Of a stretch of 64,000 nt of DNA, positions 46,729-55,911 are shown piece after piece. The notes below the pieces were generated by a model that was not told the DNA's origin, ran no database searches, and was given only the letters and a program-made list of their open reading frames with translations. Origin of the DNA: Candidatus Aalborgicola defluviihabitans (GTDB taxonomy: Bacteria > Pseudomonadota > Gammaproteobacteria > Burkholderiales > Burkholderiaceae_C); assembly GCA_016705575.1 (NCBI GenBank), contig JADIXX010000003.1, positions 1 through 64,000 of the forward strand. Reading direction: 5' to 3'. Numbering within the stretch: position 1 is the first letter of the stretch; each line of letters begins with the position of its first letter. Position numbers and translations under genes: made by a program.

Positions 46729-47655
46729 TCAGTGCGACACACGGGCCAGCATCGCCGCAGTCGACAAAAGTATGGAAAACCACATTTCGAGCCAAAAGGT
46801 TCGGATGAGAATGGCATTGCAGGCGGCGCCGGTAGCGGTGGGCGTAAATACTTTTTGCAACGCCAGCGTCCGGGGAAGCAATACCAAAGGCAGCAGCATC
46901 CAGGGCTGGCGCAGCGCCAGAGCCATCAGCACGGGCATGACCCAGGTCGCACTCAACAGGATGCGGTACAAACGCCACGATGCCGTCTGGCCCCAAGTAA
47001 CTGCAAAGGTGCGCCGCCCGGCCAGTCGATCGTGTGCAATATCGCGGTGGTTATTAACCACCAGTGCTGCCGCTGCCAGCGCGCCTACAGCTACCGCCGC
47101 CATCAAGCCTCCGATGCTGACACCGCCCGTGAGCAACCACTGCGTACCCAGCACCGCCACCAACCCAAAGAACACAAAAACCGTCAGCTCCCCAAAAGCG
47201 GTATAGGCGATGGGGCGCGGCCCACCCATATAGGCCAGCGCTGCGCACAGTGACGCCACGCCCATGGCCAGCACCGGCCAACCCCGCAGGGCCACCAATG
47301 ACAAGCCCAAGCCGCAGGCCAGCACACTCAGGATGAGAATGGCGATGCGCACCTGGCGCGTGCTCAGCCAGCCCATGGTGGTGGCACGTGGCAGGCCGGT
47401 GTGGGCGCCAAGATGCTGGGCACCCCGTGTGGTGAAGCCTACGTCGTTTTGCAAGTTGGTGATGAGTTGCATCAGCACCGCTGCGGCTAGTGCCAGGGCC
47501 GCGAGTTTCCAGTCCAATGCGCCAGATTGCCAATAGCCCATGCTCGCGCCAACACCCACGGGTGCCAGAGCAAGTAGCAGGCTGGGTGGGCGCACCGCCG
47601 CTGCCCAGGCACGCAAGGTGGATGGGGGGCTAACGGCTTGGGATTCCAATGTCAA
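46729..47655 (-). CDS. UbiA-family prenyltransferase, MenA-like
   Basis: A 308-residue membrane protein with about nine helices. The first Asp motif is in ITNLQNDVGFTTRGAQHLGA near residue 67, the second in NNHRDIAHDRLAGRRTFAVT near 202, as in 1,4-dihydroxy-2-naphthoate polyprenyltransferase (MenA), which joins a prenyl tail to the naphthoquinone head. No other menaquinone gene is in the window, so the actual acceptor is uncertain. The upstream-most start is a TTG (47655), with no ATG in frame nearby; the first residues are therefore uncertain. Confidence 0.7.
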   Translation of the reverse strand: MTLESQAVSPPSTLRAWAAAVRPPSLLLALAPVGVGASMGYWQSGALDWKLAALALAAAVLMQLITNLQNDVGFTTRGAQHLGAHTGLPRATTMGWLSTRQVRIAILILSVLACGLGLSLVALRGWPVLAMGVASLCAALAYMGGPRPIAYTAFGELTVFVFFGLVAVLGTQWLLTGGVSIGGLMAAVAVGALAAAALVVNNHRDIAHDRLAGRRTFAVTWGQTASWRLYRILLSATWVMPVLMALALRQPWMLLPLVLLPRTLALQKVFTPTATGAACNAILIRTFWLEMWFSILLSTAAMLARVSH

Positions 47656-47693
47656 GCAATGCGGCCCAATGGAATGGCAACCACTCAGCGGTC

Positions 47694-47957
47694 TTAGCGG
47701 TAATACGCCTCAACTTTGCCCTTGAGTTTGATGAGCAAGGGCCGGCCCTTGCGGTCTACGGTTTTGCCAGCAGGTACTTTGACCCAGCCTTCGCTGACAC
47801 AGTATTCCTCTACGTCGCCACGTTCCTTGTCGTTGAAGCGGATGCCGATTTCGTGCTCGAACACAGCGGCCACGTGGTGGGGGCTGCGCGGATCAACCGA
47901 CAGGTGGTCGGGCAGTGGGGTAGGTTGAGAATCGGGTGCTACAGAAGTGTCGTTCAT
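47694..47957 (-). CDS. DUF3297 family protein
   Basis: An 87-residue soluble protein. DHLSVDPRSPHHVAAVFEHE, IGIRFNDKERGDVEEYCVSE and GWVKVPAGKTVDRKGRPLLI match DUF3297, a small proteobacterial family without an assigned function. It is intact and lies close to the next small gene, probably co-transcribed. Confidence 0.75.
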   Translation of the reverse strand: MNDTSVAPDSQPTPLPDHLSVDPRSPHHVAAVFEHEIGIRFNDKERGDVEEYCVSEGWVKVPAGKTVDRKGRPLLIKLKGKVEAYYR

Positions 47958-47994
47958 GGTGCAGTTTCAAAATGGGTTGTTAAGTGGTTCGGCA

Positions 47995-48135
47995 TCAGCC
48001 CAGCAAGCGAGCCATACCGTAAACCGACAGCGGGCCCGACACCACTAGCATGGCGGCCTTGGTGCCGCGTGCACCCACCAGCGTGCCGACAAGGCTACAA
48101 GCCAGGATGGCGCCAAAAATGTAGGTTGTTTTCAT
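47995..48135 (-). CDS. 46-residue membrane peptide
   Basis: MKTTYIFGAILACSLVGTLV followed by GARGTKAAMLVVSGPLSVYG gives two short hydrophobic segments with a basic turn. No family is recognised and no strong ribosome site is visible; the frame is open upstream to 48183. It is possibly a real small membrane protein between DUF3297 and the zinc-ribbon gene. Confidence 0.4.
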   Translation of the reverse strand: MKTTYIFGAILACSLVGTLVGARGTKAAMLVVSGPLSVYGMARLLG

Positions 48136-48205
48136 TGGGGTGATGGTAAGGCATCGACTGCAGCCACTGGTTGGACGGCCCACAATTTTGCGTTAAGGTA
48201 GGCAC

Positions 48206-48931
48206 ATGGAGACTCCAATTGCCTGCGCGTGCTGCAACACGCCGATGCACACGTTTCGCTGCCAGAATAAGGTGGATGGCGAGATCACGCTGGACTTATG
48301 CTTTGGCTGCCAGTCCATTTGGTTTGACCAGTTTGAAAGCCTGCAGATGGCACCATCCGGCATTCTGGAACTGTTCCGGCTGATTCATGAACACAACACC
48401 ACGCCCCGCCACGTTTGGGGCTCGACGTTAAAGTGCCCGCGCTGCGAAGACCGCCTGGTACAGAGCTTCGACCTTTGCAAGAATGGCAAGTTCACCTACT
48501 ACCGCTGCACCCAACAACACGGTCGTTTCACCGCTTTTTCAGCCCTCATGGTGGAAAAAGGCTTTGTACGACAGCTCACCGTTCAAGAAATTGAGGCCCT
48601 GGCGAAGCAGGTGCAGGTGGTGCGATGCAGCAGTTGTGGGGCACCGGTGGACATTCGCACGCAGTCGGCATGTGGCTACTGCCACGCTCCCATCACCATC
48701 CTGGACCCCAACGCCGTCGAGAAGGCACTGGGCCAGCTGGTGGAAGGTGCCAAGCCACCAAAGCCATTGGACCCGAACATCGTCGCAGACATGTTGCTGG
48801 ACCACGCGCGTCAGAGATGGGAAGCCCAATTGACGCTGGCAAAAGCCGGTCAGTGGTCCGCGCTGGATGACAATCCGGTGGATCTGGTCACCAGTGGATT
48901 GGCGGCTATCCGGGCGCTGCTGAAACGGTAA
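48206..48931 (+). CDS. zinc-ribbon protein of unknown function
   Basis: A 241-residue protein with four cysteine pairs: CACCNTPM, CFGCQSIWFDQFE, CPRCEDRL and CSSCGAPVDIRTQSACGYCH, each forming half of a zinc ribbon. FDQFESLQMAPSGILELFRL follows the first ribbon. The C-terminal half is helical (NIVADMLLDHARQRWEAQLT). This combination occurs in uncharacterised bacterial proteins; roles in nucleic-acid or protein binding are possible. The first ATG (48206) gives the Cys pairs at the expected distance. Confidence 0.7.
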   Translation: METPIACACCNTPMHTFRCQNKVDGEITLDLCFGCQSIWFDQFESLQMAPSGILELFRLIHEHNTTPRHVWGSTLKCPRCEDRLVQSFDLCKNGKFTYYRCTQQHGRFTAFSALMVEKGFVRQLTVQEIEALAKQVQVVRCSSCGAPVDIRTQSACGYCHAPITILDPNAVEKALGQLVEGAKPPKPLDPNIVADMLLDHARQRWEAQLTLAKAGQWSALDDNPVDLVTSGLAAIRALLKR

Positions 48932-48944
48932 GGTCTATACAGAA

Positions 48945-49000
48945 GCGCTACTGTATTAAGAGCTGCTCATGTATATTCGACGAGGGCTAGAGACCTATTT
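48945..49000 (+). repeat. dispersed intergenic repeat, copy B
   Basis: Contains GCGCTACTGTATTAAGAGCT, then TATATTCGACGAGGGCTAGA and GACCTATTT. Same core as copies A, C and D. It lies between convergent zinc-ribbon and TetR genes, where a transcription end would be expected. Confidence 0.65.
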
Positions 49001-49002
49001 AA

Positions 49003-49632
49003 CTACAAACCACAGCCCCGCAACAGCAGGGACACCACGTGCTCGGTGGCGCGGGCGTGGTCCTTGATGCTCAGGCGCTTGCAACCCAACACGGCGCAGA
49101 CCTGCACGTCAAAGTCAGCATAGGTCTGGGTGGCGGCCCAGATGGTAAAGAACAGGTGCACCGCGTCCACCGGGGCCATGCGGCCCGCGTCCACCCAGCC
49201 CTGCACCACTGCTGCCTTCTCCTGCACCATGGGGCGCAATTCGCTGCTCAAAATGGTTTTGACAATCGGTGCACCGTGTAGCATTTCGTTGGCAAACACC
49301 TTGGAACCATCAGGCCGCTGGGCCGACAGGGCCATCTTGGCACGAATGTACTGCTCCAGGGCGGTGCGCGGGTCGGCTTCGGCGCGGATGCCATGCGTGG
49401 GTACCAGCCAGTCATTGAGAATGCGCGCCAGTACGGCGCGGTACAGCACGTCTTTGGAACCAAAGTAATAGTGCAAGTTGGCCTTGGGCAGGCCGCTTTC
49501 GGTGGCGATGGCGGCCATGGTGGCGCCGCCAAAGCCGGCGCGGGCGAACACGCGCTCGGCTGCTGAGAGAATCAGGGCCTCATTCGTTTGCCGAATGAGG
49601 CCCTTGGCGCTGTCGTGCGCAACGGGTGCCAC
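49003..49632 (-). CDS. TetR-family regulator, RutR-like
   Basis: A 209-residue regulator. The helix-turn-helix is ILSAAERVFARAGFGGATMA then SGLPKANLHYYFGSKDVLYR. The wording and the transporter/pyrimidine context resemble RutR, the uracil-responsive repressor. The GTG at 49632 with GAAGG upstream is preferred; an in-frame TTG at 49677 would extend it. It is the last gene of the ABC operon, 23 bases after the binding-protein stop, and probably controls the transporter. Confidence 0.8.
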   Translation of the reverse strand: MAPVAHDSAKGLIRQTNEALILSAAERVFARAGFGGATMAAIATESGLPKANLHYYFGSKDVLYRAVLARILNDWLVPTHGIRAEADPRTALEQYIRAKMALSAQRPDGSKVFANEMLHGAPIVKTILSSELRPMVQEKAAVVQGWVDAGRMAPVDAVHLFFTIWAATQTYADFDVQVCAVLGCKRLSIKDHARATEHVVSLLLRGCGL

Positions 49633-49655
49633 GAGAGTGCGCCTTCTTTTACCTT

Positions 49656-50720
49656 TTACTTCTGCGCAGCGTCCCAAATCACGTGCGAGTAAGCTGCCTT
49701 GCCCGGGTCTTTCTTGATGACAGGCGAGCTGCCACCGGCCAACAGCACCTTGACGGTACGCTCATACGCAGCAGGGTCCAGGTAACCGATCTTGGGCGTG
49801 CCGGCATTGGTGATCAGCTTGGCTACGTTTTCCATCTGGCGCTGCTGCACTTTCATTGTCGCGCTGCCAGATGCGTCAGCCGCCACCACCGCCTTGGCAG
49901 CTTCGGCGGGGTTCTTCACTGCCTCATTCCAACCCTTGAAGGAAGCTTTAAGGAACTTGGCCATGCGGGCCACAAAGGCCGGGTCTTTGAGCTTGGCTTC
50001 CATCACGTACAGACCGTCTTCCAGCGTGGCCACGCCTTCTTTTTCATAGAAGAAGGTGACCAGGTCTTTTTCCTTGATGCCAGCATCCACCAACTGCCAG
50101 TACTCGTTGTAGATCATGGTCGAGATACAGGCGGCCTGGTTTTGCAGCAACGGGTCTACGTTGAAGCCCTGTTTGAGGACCTTGATATCGGTGTCCGGTT
50201 TGTAGCCCAGCTTGTTCATCCAGTTGAGGAACGGGTATTCATTGCCACCGTACCAAACGCCCAAGGTCTTGCCTTTGAGGTCTTTGGGGCTGTTCACACC
50301 GCTGGACTTTTTGCAGGTCAGCATCAGGCCAGACTGGTTGTACACCTGGGCAATATTGACCAGCGGCACACCGGCTTCGCGCGAGGCTAGGGCCGAAGGC
50401 ATCCAGTCCACCATCACGTCGGCACCGTTACCTGCCATGACCTGTGCAGGGCCAATGTCGGGGCCGCCGGGTTTGATGGTTACGTCCAGCCCCTCGGCCT
50501 TGTAGTAGCCCTTGGCCTGTGCCAAGTAGTAGCCCGCAAACTGCGCCTGCGGCAGCCACTTGAGCTGGATGGTCACCTTCTCGGCAGCCTGTGCGGTCAT
50601 GCCGCACACCGCCACCACTGCGGCTAGTAGGCCTTTAGTGAGACCTTGCGGGACAGACCGCAGCGACACACCGTGCGCTAGCTCTGTCCTCAACTGATTA
50701 AAAATGAACGAACCGGTCAT
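49656..50720 (-). CDS. ABC transporter substrate-binding protein (NMT1/ThiY type)
   Basis: A 354-residue periplasmic binding protein of the NMT1 family (PF09084-like), whose members bind pyrimidine-type ligands, sulphonates or similar. The long signal ends GLLAAVVAVCGMTAQAA; the mature start is EKVTIQLKWLPQAQFAGYYL followed by AQAKGYYKAEGLDV. ATG 50720 has AAGGAG upstream. It belongs to the operon ATPase-permease-permease-binding protein-TetR. The RutR-like regulator and the pyrimidine genes 10 kb away suggest a pyrimidine or related nitrogen compound; this is inference. Confidence 0.85.
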   Translation of the reverse strand: MTGSFIFNQLRTELAHGVSLRSVPQGLTKGLLAAVVAVCGMTAQAAEKVTIQLKWLPQAQFAGYYLAQAKGYYKAEGLDVTIKPGGPDIGPAQVMAGNGADVMVDWMPSALASREAGVPLVNIAQVYNQSGLMLTCKKSSGVNSPKDLKGKTLGVWYGGNEYPFLNWMNKLGYKPDTDIKVLKQGFNVDPLLQNQAACISTMIYNEYWQLVDAGIKEKDLVTFFYEKEGVATLEDGLYVMEAKLKDPAFVARMAKFLKASFKGWNEAVKNPAEAAKAVVAADASGSATMKVQQRQMENVAKLITNAGTPKIGYLDPAAYERTVKVLLAGGSSPVIKKDPGKAAYSHVIWDAAQK

Positions 50721-50763
50721 GAATCACTCCTTGGGGTTGGGTAGATAACAAAGCAGCAGGGCA

Positions 50764-51723
50764 TTATTTGCCCCGCACCGACGGATGCCAAAACGCCACC
50801 CGGCGCTCCAGCTGCACAAGCAAGGCATAGACCAGCGAACCGGTGACCGCAGCCACCACGATCGCGCCCCACACCAAAGGCATGTTCATGCGCGAGGCTT
50901 CGGTCGAAATCCGAAACCCCAGGCCCACCGTGGGTGAGCCAAAAAACTCGGCAACGATGGCGCCAATCAGCGCCAAAGTAGCATTGATCTTGAGTGCGCC
51001 CATCAGAAAGGGCGTTGCCGATGGAAGGCGCAGCGACCACAGCGTGCGCCCGTAGCTGGCGCCGTAGCTGTGCATCAGTTCGCGCTCCAGCTTGCCCGAT
51101 GCCTTGAGCCCGGCCAAGGTGGACACCAGCATGGGAAAGAAGGTCATCAACACCACCACCGCAGCCTTGGAAGGCCACTCAAAACCAAACCACATCACGG
51201 CAATCGGCGCCACGGCCACCAGCGGGATGGTGCTGGTGAGCGAAGCCAGCGGCAAGAGGCCACGTTGCAAAAACGGCATGCGGTCAATGGCCACGGCCAC
51301 GGCAAACCCCAAACCGCAACCCAGTAACCAACCCACGCCCACGGCCTTTAGCACGGTTTGCTCAAAATCGCCCCACAGCTTGTCGCTGTTATCCAGCAGG
51401 GACTGGGTGATCAAGGTGGGTGCGGGCAGCAGAACGCGCGGCACCTCAAAGGCCACCACCAAAACCTGCCAGAAGTACAGCACCCACAAGCCAAACAGGG
51501 CAGCGGTCAGCACGCCGTCAAAACGGGTGCCCTGGATGGCTGCCACGCGGCGAATGGTCCACAAGGCCGCAACGCCCAGCGCAGCAATCAAGAGCCAGAA
51601 CAGGGCATCCGGCGGACGGGTTCCTTGGGCAGCCGGGTGCAAGTACAGCAGGCTGGCGACGACCAGCGTAGCCACCACCGCCATGGCAGTGGTGCGATTG
51701 GATGGCGCCGATGCAGAATTCAT
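50764..51723 (-). CDS. ABC transporter permease
   Basis: A 319-residue inner-membrane permease of the BPD/SsuC type. The coupling segment is LMHSYGASYGRTLWSLRLPS, about residues 215-234, with VAEFFGSPTVGLGFRISTEA after it. The start overlaps the stop of the partner permease (ATGA at 51720-51723). Helices: about seven. Two permeases indicate a heterodimeric channel. Confidence 0.88.
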   Translation of the reverse strand: MNSASAPSNRTTAMAVVATLVVASLLYLHPAAQGTRPPDALFWLLIAALGVAALWTIRRVAAIQGTRFDGVLTAALFGLWVLYFWQVLVVAFEVPRVLLPAPTLITQSLLDNSDKLWGDFEQTVLKAVGVGWLLGCGLGFAVAVAIDRMPFLQRGLLPLASLTSTIPLVAVAPIAVMWFGFEWPSKAAVVVLMTFFPMLVSTLAGLKASGKLERELMHSYGASYGRTLWSLRLPSATPFLMGALKINATLALIGAIVAEFFGSPTVGLGFRISTEASRMNMPLVWGAIVVAAVTGSLVYALLVQLERRVAFWHPSVRGK

Positions 51724-52628
51724 ATTCTGCGGTGGCGCAAGGCCAAATGTTCGGTCACGGCCACCACGGTGGTGAGCAGCACACCCAGCAAGGATGACAT
51801 AACCAGCGCTGACCAAATGGACAGCGTGTTGCCGTAGTAGGAGCCGGTAAGCAGGCGTGCGCCCAAGCCCGCTACAGCGCCGGTGGGCAGTTCTGCCACC
51901 ATGGCACCCACCAGACTGGCGGCAATGCCCACGCGCAGCGCAGGAAACAAAAAGGGCAATGCGGCCGGCAGGCGCAGCAGCCACAGCGCCTGCCAAGGAG
52001 AGGCCGCGTAGGTGTGCAGCATTTCAGTCTCGATCACCTGGGGCGAGCGCAGGCCCTGCACCATGGCCACGGTGACGGGGAAGAAGCTCAGGTACATGGA
52101 GATCACCGCCTTGGGTGCCAGACCTTCCATGCCCAAACTGCCCAAAATGACCAGCACGATCGGCGCAATGGCCAGCACCGGTACGGTTTGCGAGGCCACG
52201 ATCCAGGGCAGCAGGGCACGGTCGAGCGTGCGTGAATGCACGATGGCCACTGCCAACACCAAGCCCAACAGGGTGCCGAGCACAAACCCTACCAACGTGG
52301 TCTCGCCGGTGACGGCCACATGGAACATCAGGTTGCGGGGAGAGTCCAACGGCCAGTCCATCAAGCTGGACCAAAAATCGAGCGCAATCTGGTGCGGTGC
52401 GGGCATCACCGGGCGCTCCATATTCCAGGTGGTGGTCATCAGGGCTTGCCAGGTCCAGGGGTTGCCAGTGGGTTCCAACACACGCTCTATGGCCGCGTTG
52501 GCATTCATGCCCCAGGCGGCGCCGTACCAAACCACCAGCAACACCAGCAACACCACGGTTACCGGAAACCCCGTATCCCACAGGCGACGCGCCAGCGGCG
52601 GGGCAGGTGGTTTATTCGAGGTGGCCAT
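51720..52628 (-). CDS. ABC transporter permease
   Basis: A 302-residue permease of the same type as its neighbour. GFPVTVVLLVLLVVWYGAAW is helix 1; the coupling segment is LHTYAASPWQALWLLRLPAA. Its start overlaps the end of the ATPase gene by 17 bases. Together with the other permease, the ATPase and the NMT1-type binding protein it completes an importer. Confidence 0.88.
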   Translation of the reverse strand: MATSNKPPAPPLARRLWDTGFPVTVVLLVLLVVWYGAAWGMNANAAIERVLEPTGNPWTWQALMTTTWNMERPVMPAPHQIALDFWSSLMDWPLDSPRNLMFHVAVTGETTLVGFVLGTLLGLVLAVAIVHSRTLDRALLPWIVASQTVPVLAIAPIVLVILGSLGMEGLAPKAVISMYLSFFPVTVAMVQGLRSPQVIETEMLHTYAASPWQALWLLRLPAALPFLFPALRVGIAASLVGAMVAELPTGAVAGLGARLLTGSYYGNTLSIWSALVMSSLLGVLLTTVVAVTEHLALRHRRI

Positions 52629-53433
52629 CGGCTAAGGCTTCGCGCACCGCGTGCGCCACATCCATAAAGGCCTGCGTGTCGCGCAGGGTCAAATTCCGGT
52701 CGTCGGGCAGGGGCGAGTCAATGATCTTGATGATGCGCCCCGGGCGCGGCGACATGACCACAATTTTGGTGGACAGGTACACCGCTTCGGCAATGGAGTG
52801 GGTCACAAACACCACGGTGCGGCGCTCGCGTTGCCAGAGCTGCTGCAGCTGTTCGTTGAGACGGTCACGGGTGATTTCATCCAGCGCACCAAAGGGCTCG
52901 TCCATCATCAAAATCTTCGGCTCAAAAGCCAGCGCACGGGCGATCGACACCCGCTGCTGCATGCCGCCCGAAAGTTGCCAGGGGTACTTGCCTTCAAACC
53001 CGTTAAGACCCACGCGCTCCAGATGCGCCATGGCAATGGCCCGACTGTCGGCCGTTTTGCCACCCTGAATTTGCAGCGGCAGCATGACGTTACCCAAAAC
53101 AGTGCGCCAAGGGAACAAGGCGGGCGCCTGGAACACATACCCATAGGCACGGGCCATGCGTGCGTCGTGTGGGCTCACGCCATTGACCAGCACCGTGCCG
53201 GCGCTGATCTGCTCCAGATCGGCAATCACGCGCAAGAGCGTGGTTTTGCCACAACCCGATGGGCCAATCAAGGAGACGAATTCGCCTTCAGCAATACGCA
53301 GATCGATATCGCTCAGGGCCTTGACTGGCGTGTCACCCGTTTGGTAAACCACACTGGCGTTGCGCACCTCAACCACCGGACGGGCGGTTGGTGAGGAAGT
53401 TGAAGGTGCGGCGGACGCTGGTTCTGGATTCAT
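52612..53433 (-). CDS. ABC transporter ATP-binding protein
   Basis: A 273-residue ATPase of the nitrate/sulphonate/taurine class. Walker A is GPSGCGKTTLLRV near residue 58, the signature LSGGMQQRVSIARAL near 156, and Walker B ILMMDEPFGALD near 176, followed by the switch His in VTHSIAEAV. First gene of the importer operon; 117 bases separate it from the aminopeptidase gene. Confidence 0.92.
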   Translation of the reverse strand: MNPEPASAAPSTSSPTARPVVEVRNASVVYQTGDTPVKALSDIDLRIAEGEFVSLIGPSGCGKTTLLRVIADLEQISAGTVLVNGVSPHDARMARAYGYVFQAPALFPWRTVLGNVMLPLQIQGGKTADSRAIAMAHLERVGLNGFEGKYPWQLSGGMQQRVSIARALAFEPKILMMDEPFGALDEITRDRLNEQLQQLWQRERRTVVFVTHSIAEAVYLSTKIVVMSPRPGRIIKIIDSPLPDDRNLTLRDTQAFMDVAHAVREALADGHLE

Positions 53434-53550
53434 GGGGTAAAAGCTAACCGATTGGTCAAGTTATTGTAGGGCTGCTTACAAGTTACATACCGCAATTGAA
53501 CCCCCGATCCGGATATACCCTAACCGGGATTTACCCGGGTGCGCACGACC

Positions 53551-55353
53551 TCAGATAGGTTCAGTGCGTTGCACCAGCCAGGCCAGCGCAGCGCCTTCCA
53601 ACAACGGACTCAAGCGCGCTCGCACCATGGCATGGTAGGTGTTGAGCCATTCAACCTCGTCGGCGCGCAACAGGTCTTTGGCAATGCAACGGGTATCGAT
53701 AGGGCACAGCGTCAGTGTCTCAAACTCCAGAAACTCACCAAACGGTTCATGGGTGGGTGCACTCACATTGAGCACCAGGTTTTCAATGCGCACGCCCCAT
53801 TTGCCGGCTCGGTACAGACCGGGTTCGATCGAGGTAATCATGCCCGGCTGCATGGCCATGTTGGCATCGGGAATGGCCTTGGAAATGCTTTGCGGGCCTT
53901 CGTGCACCGCTAAAAAGTAGCCCACACCATGACCGGTGCCATGGCCATAGTCCATGCCATGAGCCCACAGGGGCGCACGGGCGAGGGCGTCGAGCATGGG
54001 TGACAGCGTACCCAGGGGAAAGCGGGCGCACGACAGGCCAATGGTGCCTTTGAGCACCAGGGTGTAGTCGCGCTTTTGCGCATCGCTGGGTGTACCAATG
54101 GGCCAGACGCGGGTGATGTCGGTGGTGCCGCCAGGGTACTGACCACCGGAATCAATCAACAGCAGGCCATTGCCTTCGATGACGGCATGGCTTTCGGGCG
54201 TGGCGCGATAGTGCGGCATGGCGCCATTGGTGTTGAAACCAGCAATGGTGTTGAACGACAAGCCCATAAAACCGGGGCGCTTGGCACGCTCGGCGGTCAG
54301 GCGCTCGTCGATGGTGAGCTCGGTGATGCGCTCGGTGCCCAGAGCCTTTTCGAACCAGGCATAGAACGCGCACATGGCGGCGCCGTCTTGTTCCATGGCT
54401 TTACGAACGTGGGCGGCTTCATGCGCATTTTTACGGCTCTTGAGCAACACGCTGGGGTTGACGGCCTCCACCACCTTCACGCTCGGTGGTGCACTTTCGC
54501 GCAGGCCCAGGGTCACGCGACGGGGGTCCAGCAGCAACACAGCATTTGCCGGCAAGGCGGCTAATGCTGCGCCAGCCTGGGCGTAATCCTGCAACTGCAC
54601 GCTGTCGGCCTGCAGGCGCGCGGCCAACTCGGCAGGGACCTTGCCCTGCGACACAAACAACGTGGCACCGGTGCCATCGATCAGCGCATGGGCCAGAAAG
54701 ATGGGGTTGAAGGACACGTCCGAGCCGCGCAAGTTGAACAGCCAGGCAATATCGTCCACGGTGGAAATGAAATGGTGGCTGGCGCCGGCTTGGAGCATAG
54801 CGGCGCGCACCTGGGCCAGTTTGGCACTGCGTGGCGCACTCACGTAGGCGGCATCGTGCTCGTAAACGGGAGCTTGGGGCAGATCGGCACGGTCGGGCCA
54901 AATGGTGGCCAGCAGATCCACATCGGTGCGCAGGCTTGCCCCCACTTGGTTCAATGCCTCGCGCAACTGTGCGGCGGCGGCCAGCCCCAGCACCGCACCA
55001 TCCACACCCACGGATTGCCCTGGTTGCACAGCCTGCGCCAGCCACTGCACATGGTGGGTGGCAGCACCGCTGTCGATTTTGACCAATTCAATTCCGCTAC
55101 CAGCGAGTTCGGACTCGGCCTGGGTCCAGTAACGGCTGTCGGCAAACAGGGCAGCACGATTGCGGGTAATCGCCAAGGTAGCCATGGAACCGGTAAAGCC
55201 CGACAACCATTGCCGCCCTTGCCAGCGCGCCGGCAGGTATTCCGACAGATGGGGGTCACTGGAAGGCACCAGGCACGCCTCCAGCCCCAATGCTGCCATG
55301 GCATTTTGGGCAGCAGCAATGCGTTGGGCAAAAACGTTGGGCGTGGCGGTCAT
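53551..55353 (-). CDS. aminopeptidase P family (Xaa-Pro) metallopeptidase
   Basis: A 600-residue M24B peptidase, the long three-domain form; it removes an N-terminal residue ahead of proline. Metal ligands are visible: Asp pair in LLLIDSGGQYPGGTTDITRV, His in GHGTGHGVGYFLAVHEGPQS, Glu in MITSIEPGLYRAGKWGVRIE. ATG 55353 has AAGGAA upstream. Two non-catalytic creatinase-like domains precede the catalytic part. The protein is cytoplasmic. Confidence 0.92.
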   Translation of the reverse strand: MTATPNVFAQRIAAAQNAMAALGLEACLVPSSDPHLSEYLPARWQGRQWLSGFTGSMATLAITRNRAALFADSRYWTQAESELAGSGIELVKIDSGAATHHVQWLAQAVQPGQSVGVDGAVLGLAAAAQLREALNQVGASLRTDVDLLATIWPDRADLPQAPVYEHDAAYVSAPRSAKLAQVRAAMLQAGASHHFISTVDDIAWLFNLRGSDVSFNPIFLAHALIDGTGATLFVSQGKVPAELAARLQADSVQLQDYAQAGAALAALPANAVLLLDPRRVTLGLRESAPPSVKVVEAVNPSVLLKSRKNAHEAAHVRKAMEQDGAAMCAFYAWFEKALGTERITELTIDERLTAERAKRPGFMGLSFNTIAGFNTNGAMPHYRATPESHAVIEGNGLLLIDSGGQYPGGTTDITRVWPIGTPSDAQKRDYTLVLKGTIGLSCARFPLGTLSPMLDALARAPLWAHGMDYGHGTGHGVGYFLAVHEGPQSISKAIPDANMAMQPGMITSIEPGLYRAGKWGVRIENLVLNVSAPTHEPFGEFLEFETLTLCPIDTRCIAKDLLRADEVEWLNTYHAMVRARLSPLLEGAALAWLVQRTEPI

Positions 55354-55432
55354 AACGGTTCCTTTTGGGAAGGGTGGCAGCGCCAGGGTGCGGCGCAAAG
55401 CGGCGATTGTAGGACGCCGCCCAACCCTACGA

Positions 55433-55696
55433 TTAGAGCCGCGTGACGCCTGGCAAATAGCCGACCAATTGGCCATCCACATACAGCGCGCCTTCTGGCG
55501 CACCGGCCTCTGCATAGAACTCAAAGACCTGCTCGCCATGGGCATACCCACGATTGCGCTCGGCGACCTTCAGCTGGCGTGCAACACGGGCCAGTATGCG
55601 GCTCGCACTGCGCAGCATGGCGGCCAGCCAGTTGCGGATGCTGGGGCCGCGGTGGGTGTAAAGCGGCAAGGTTCTGGTGGGCAAACTTCCTATCAT
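55433..55696 (-). CDS. small protein of unknown function, 87 residues
   Basis: No family recognised. ATG 55696 has GGAGAGAG upstream. It begins MIGSLPTRTLPLYTHRG, then a basic helix (RNWLAAMLRSASRILARVAR), and ends FEFYAEAGAPEGALYVDGQL. It is translated from an mRNA with a structured leader of about 150 bases behind an AT-rich promoter region. Confidence 0.6.
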   Translation of the reverse strand: MIGSLPTRTLPLYTHRGPSIRNWLAAMLRSASRILARVARQLKVAERNRGYAHGEQVFEFYAEAGAPEGALYVDGQLVGYLPGVTRL

Positions 55697-55740
55697 GATG
55701 CTCTCTCCTGGGTCATCTCTCCTGGGGTGGAAATAACAAA

Positions 55741-55778
55741 GCCCCGAACGGGGCCCGAAGAACGATCCAATCGGATCG
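55741..55778 (-). promoter_or_regulatory. two leader hairpins, terminator-like
   Basis: On the - strand the leader has CGATCC-GATT-GGATCG (55778-55763) and then GCCCC-GTTC-GGGGC (55754-55741) followed by TTTGTTATTT. The second looks like a rho-independent terminator placed before the start codon, so attenuation is possible. The sequence between 55840 and 55910 is AT-rich and holds a candidate promoter (TTAAGA, 18 bases, GATAAT on the - strand). Confidence 0.4.
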
Positions 55779-55911
55779 GTCAAGGTGAGTCTGGAAAGCC
55801 GGCGCTTATTGCCTGTATGTGCAGGAAACAACGTCTATCTCTGCAAACTTACTCAAATGATAAATTAAATATTATCTTGAGAAAGTAATGTTTATCTTAA
55901 AGTATGAATAC

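Noticed and set aside
49626..50390. A 254-codon + strand open frame opposite the binding-protein gene
   Set aside because: It is a shadow of the NMT1-type protein, which has a signal peptide, a Shine-Dalgarno site and operon context.
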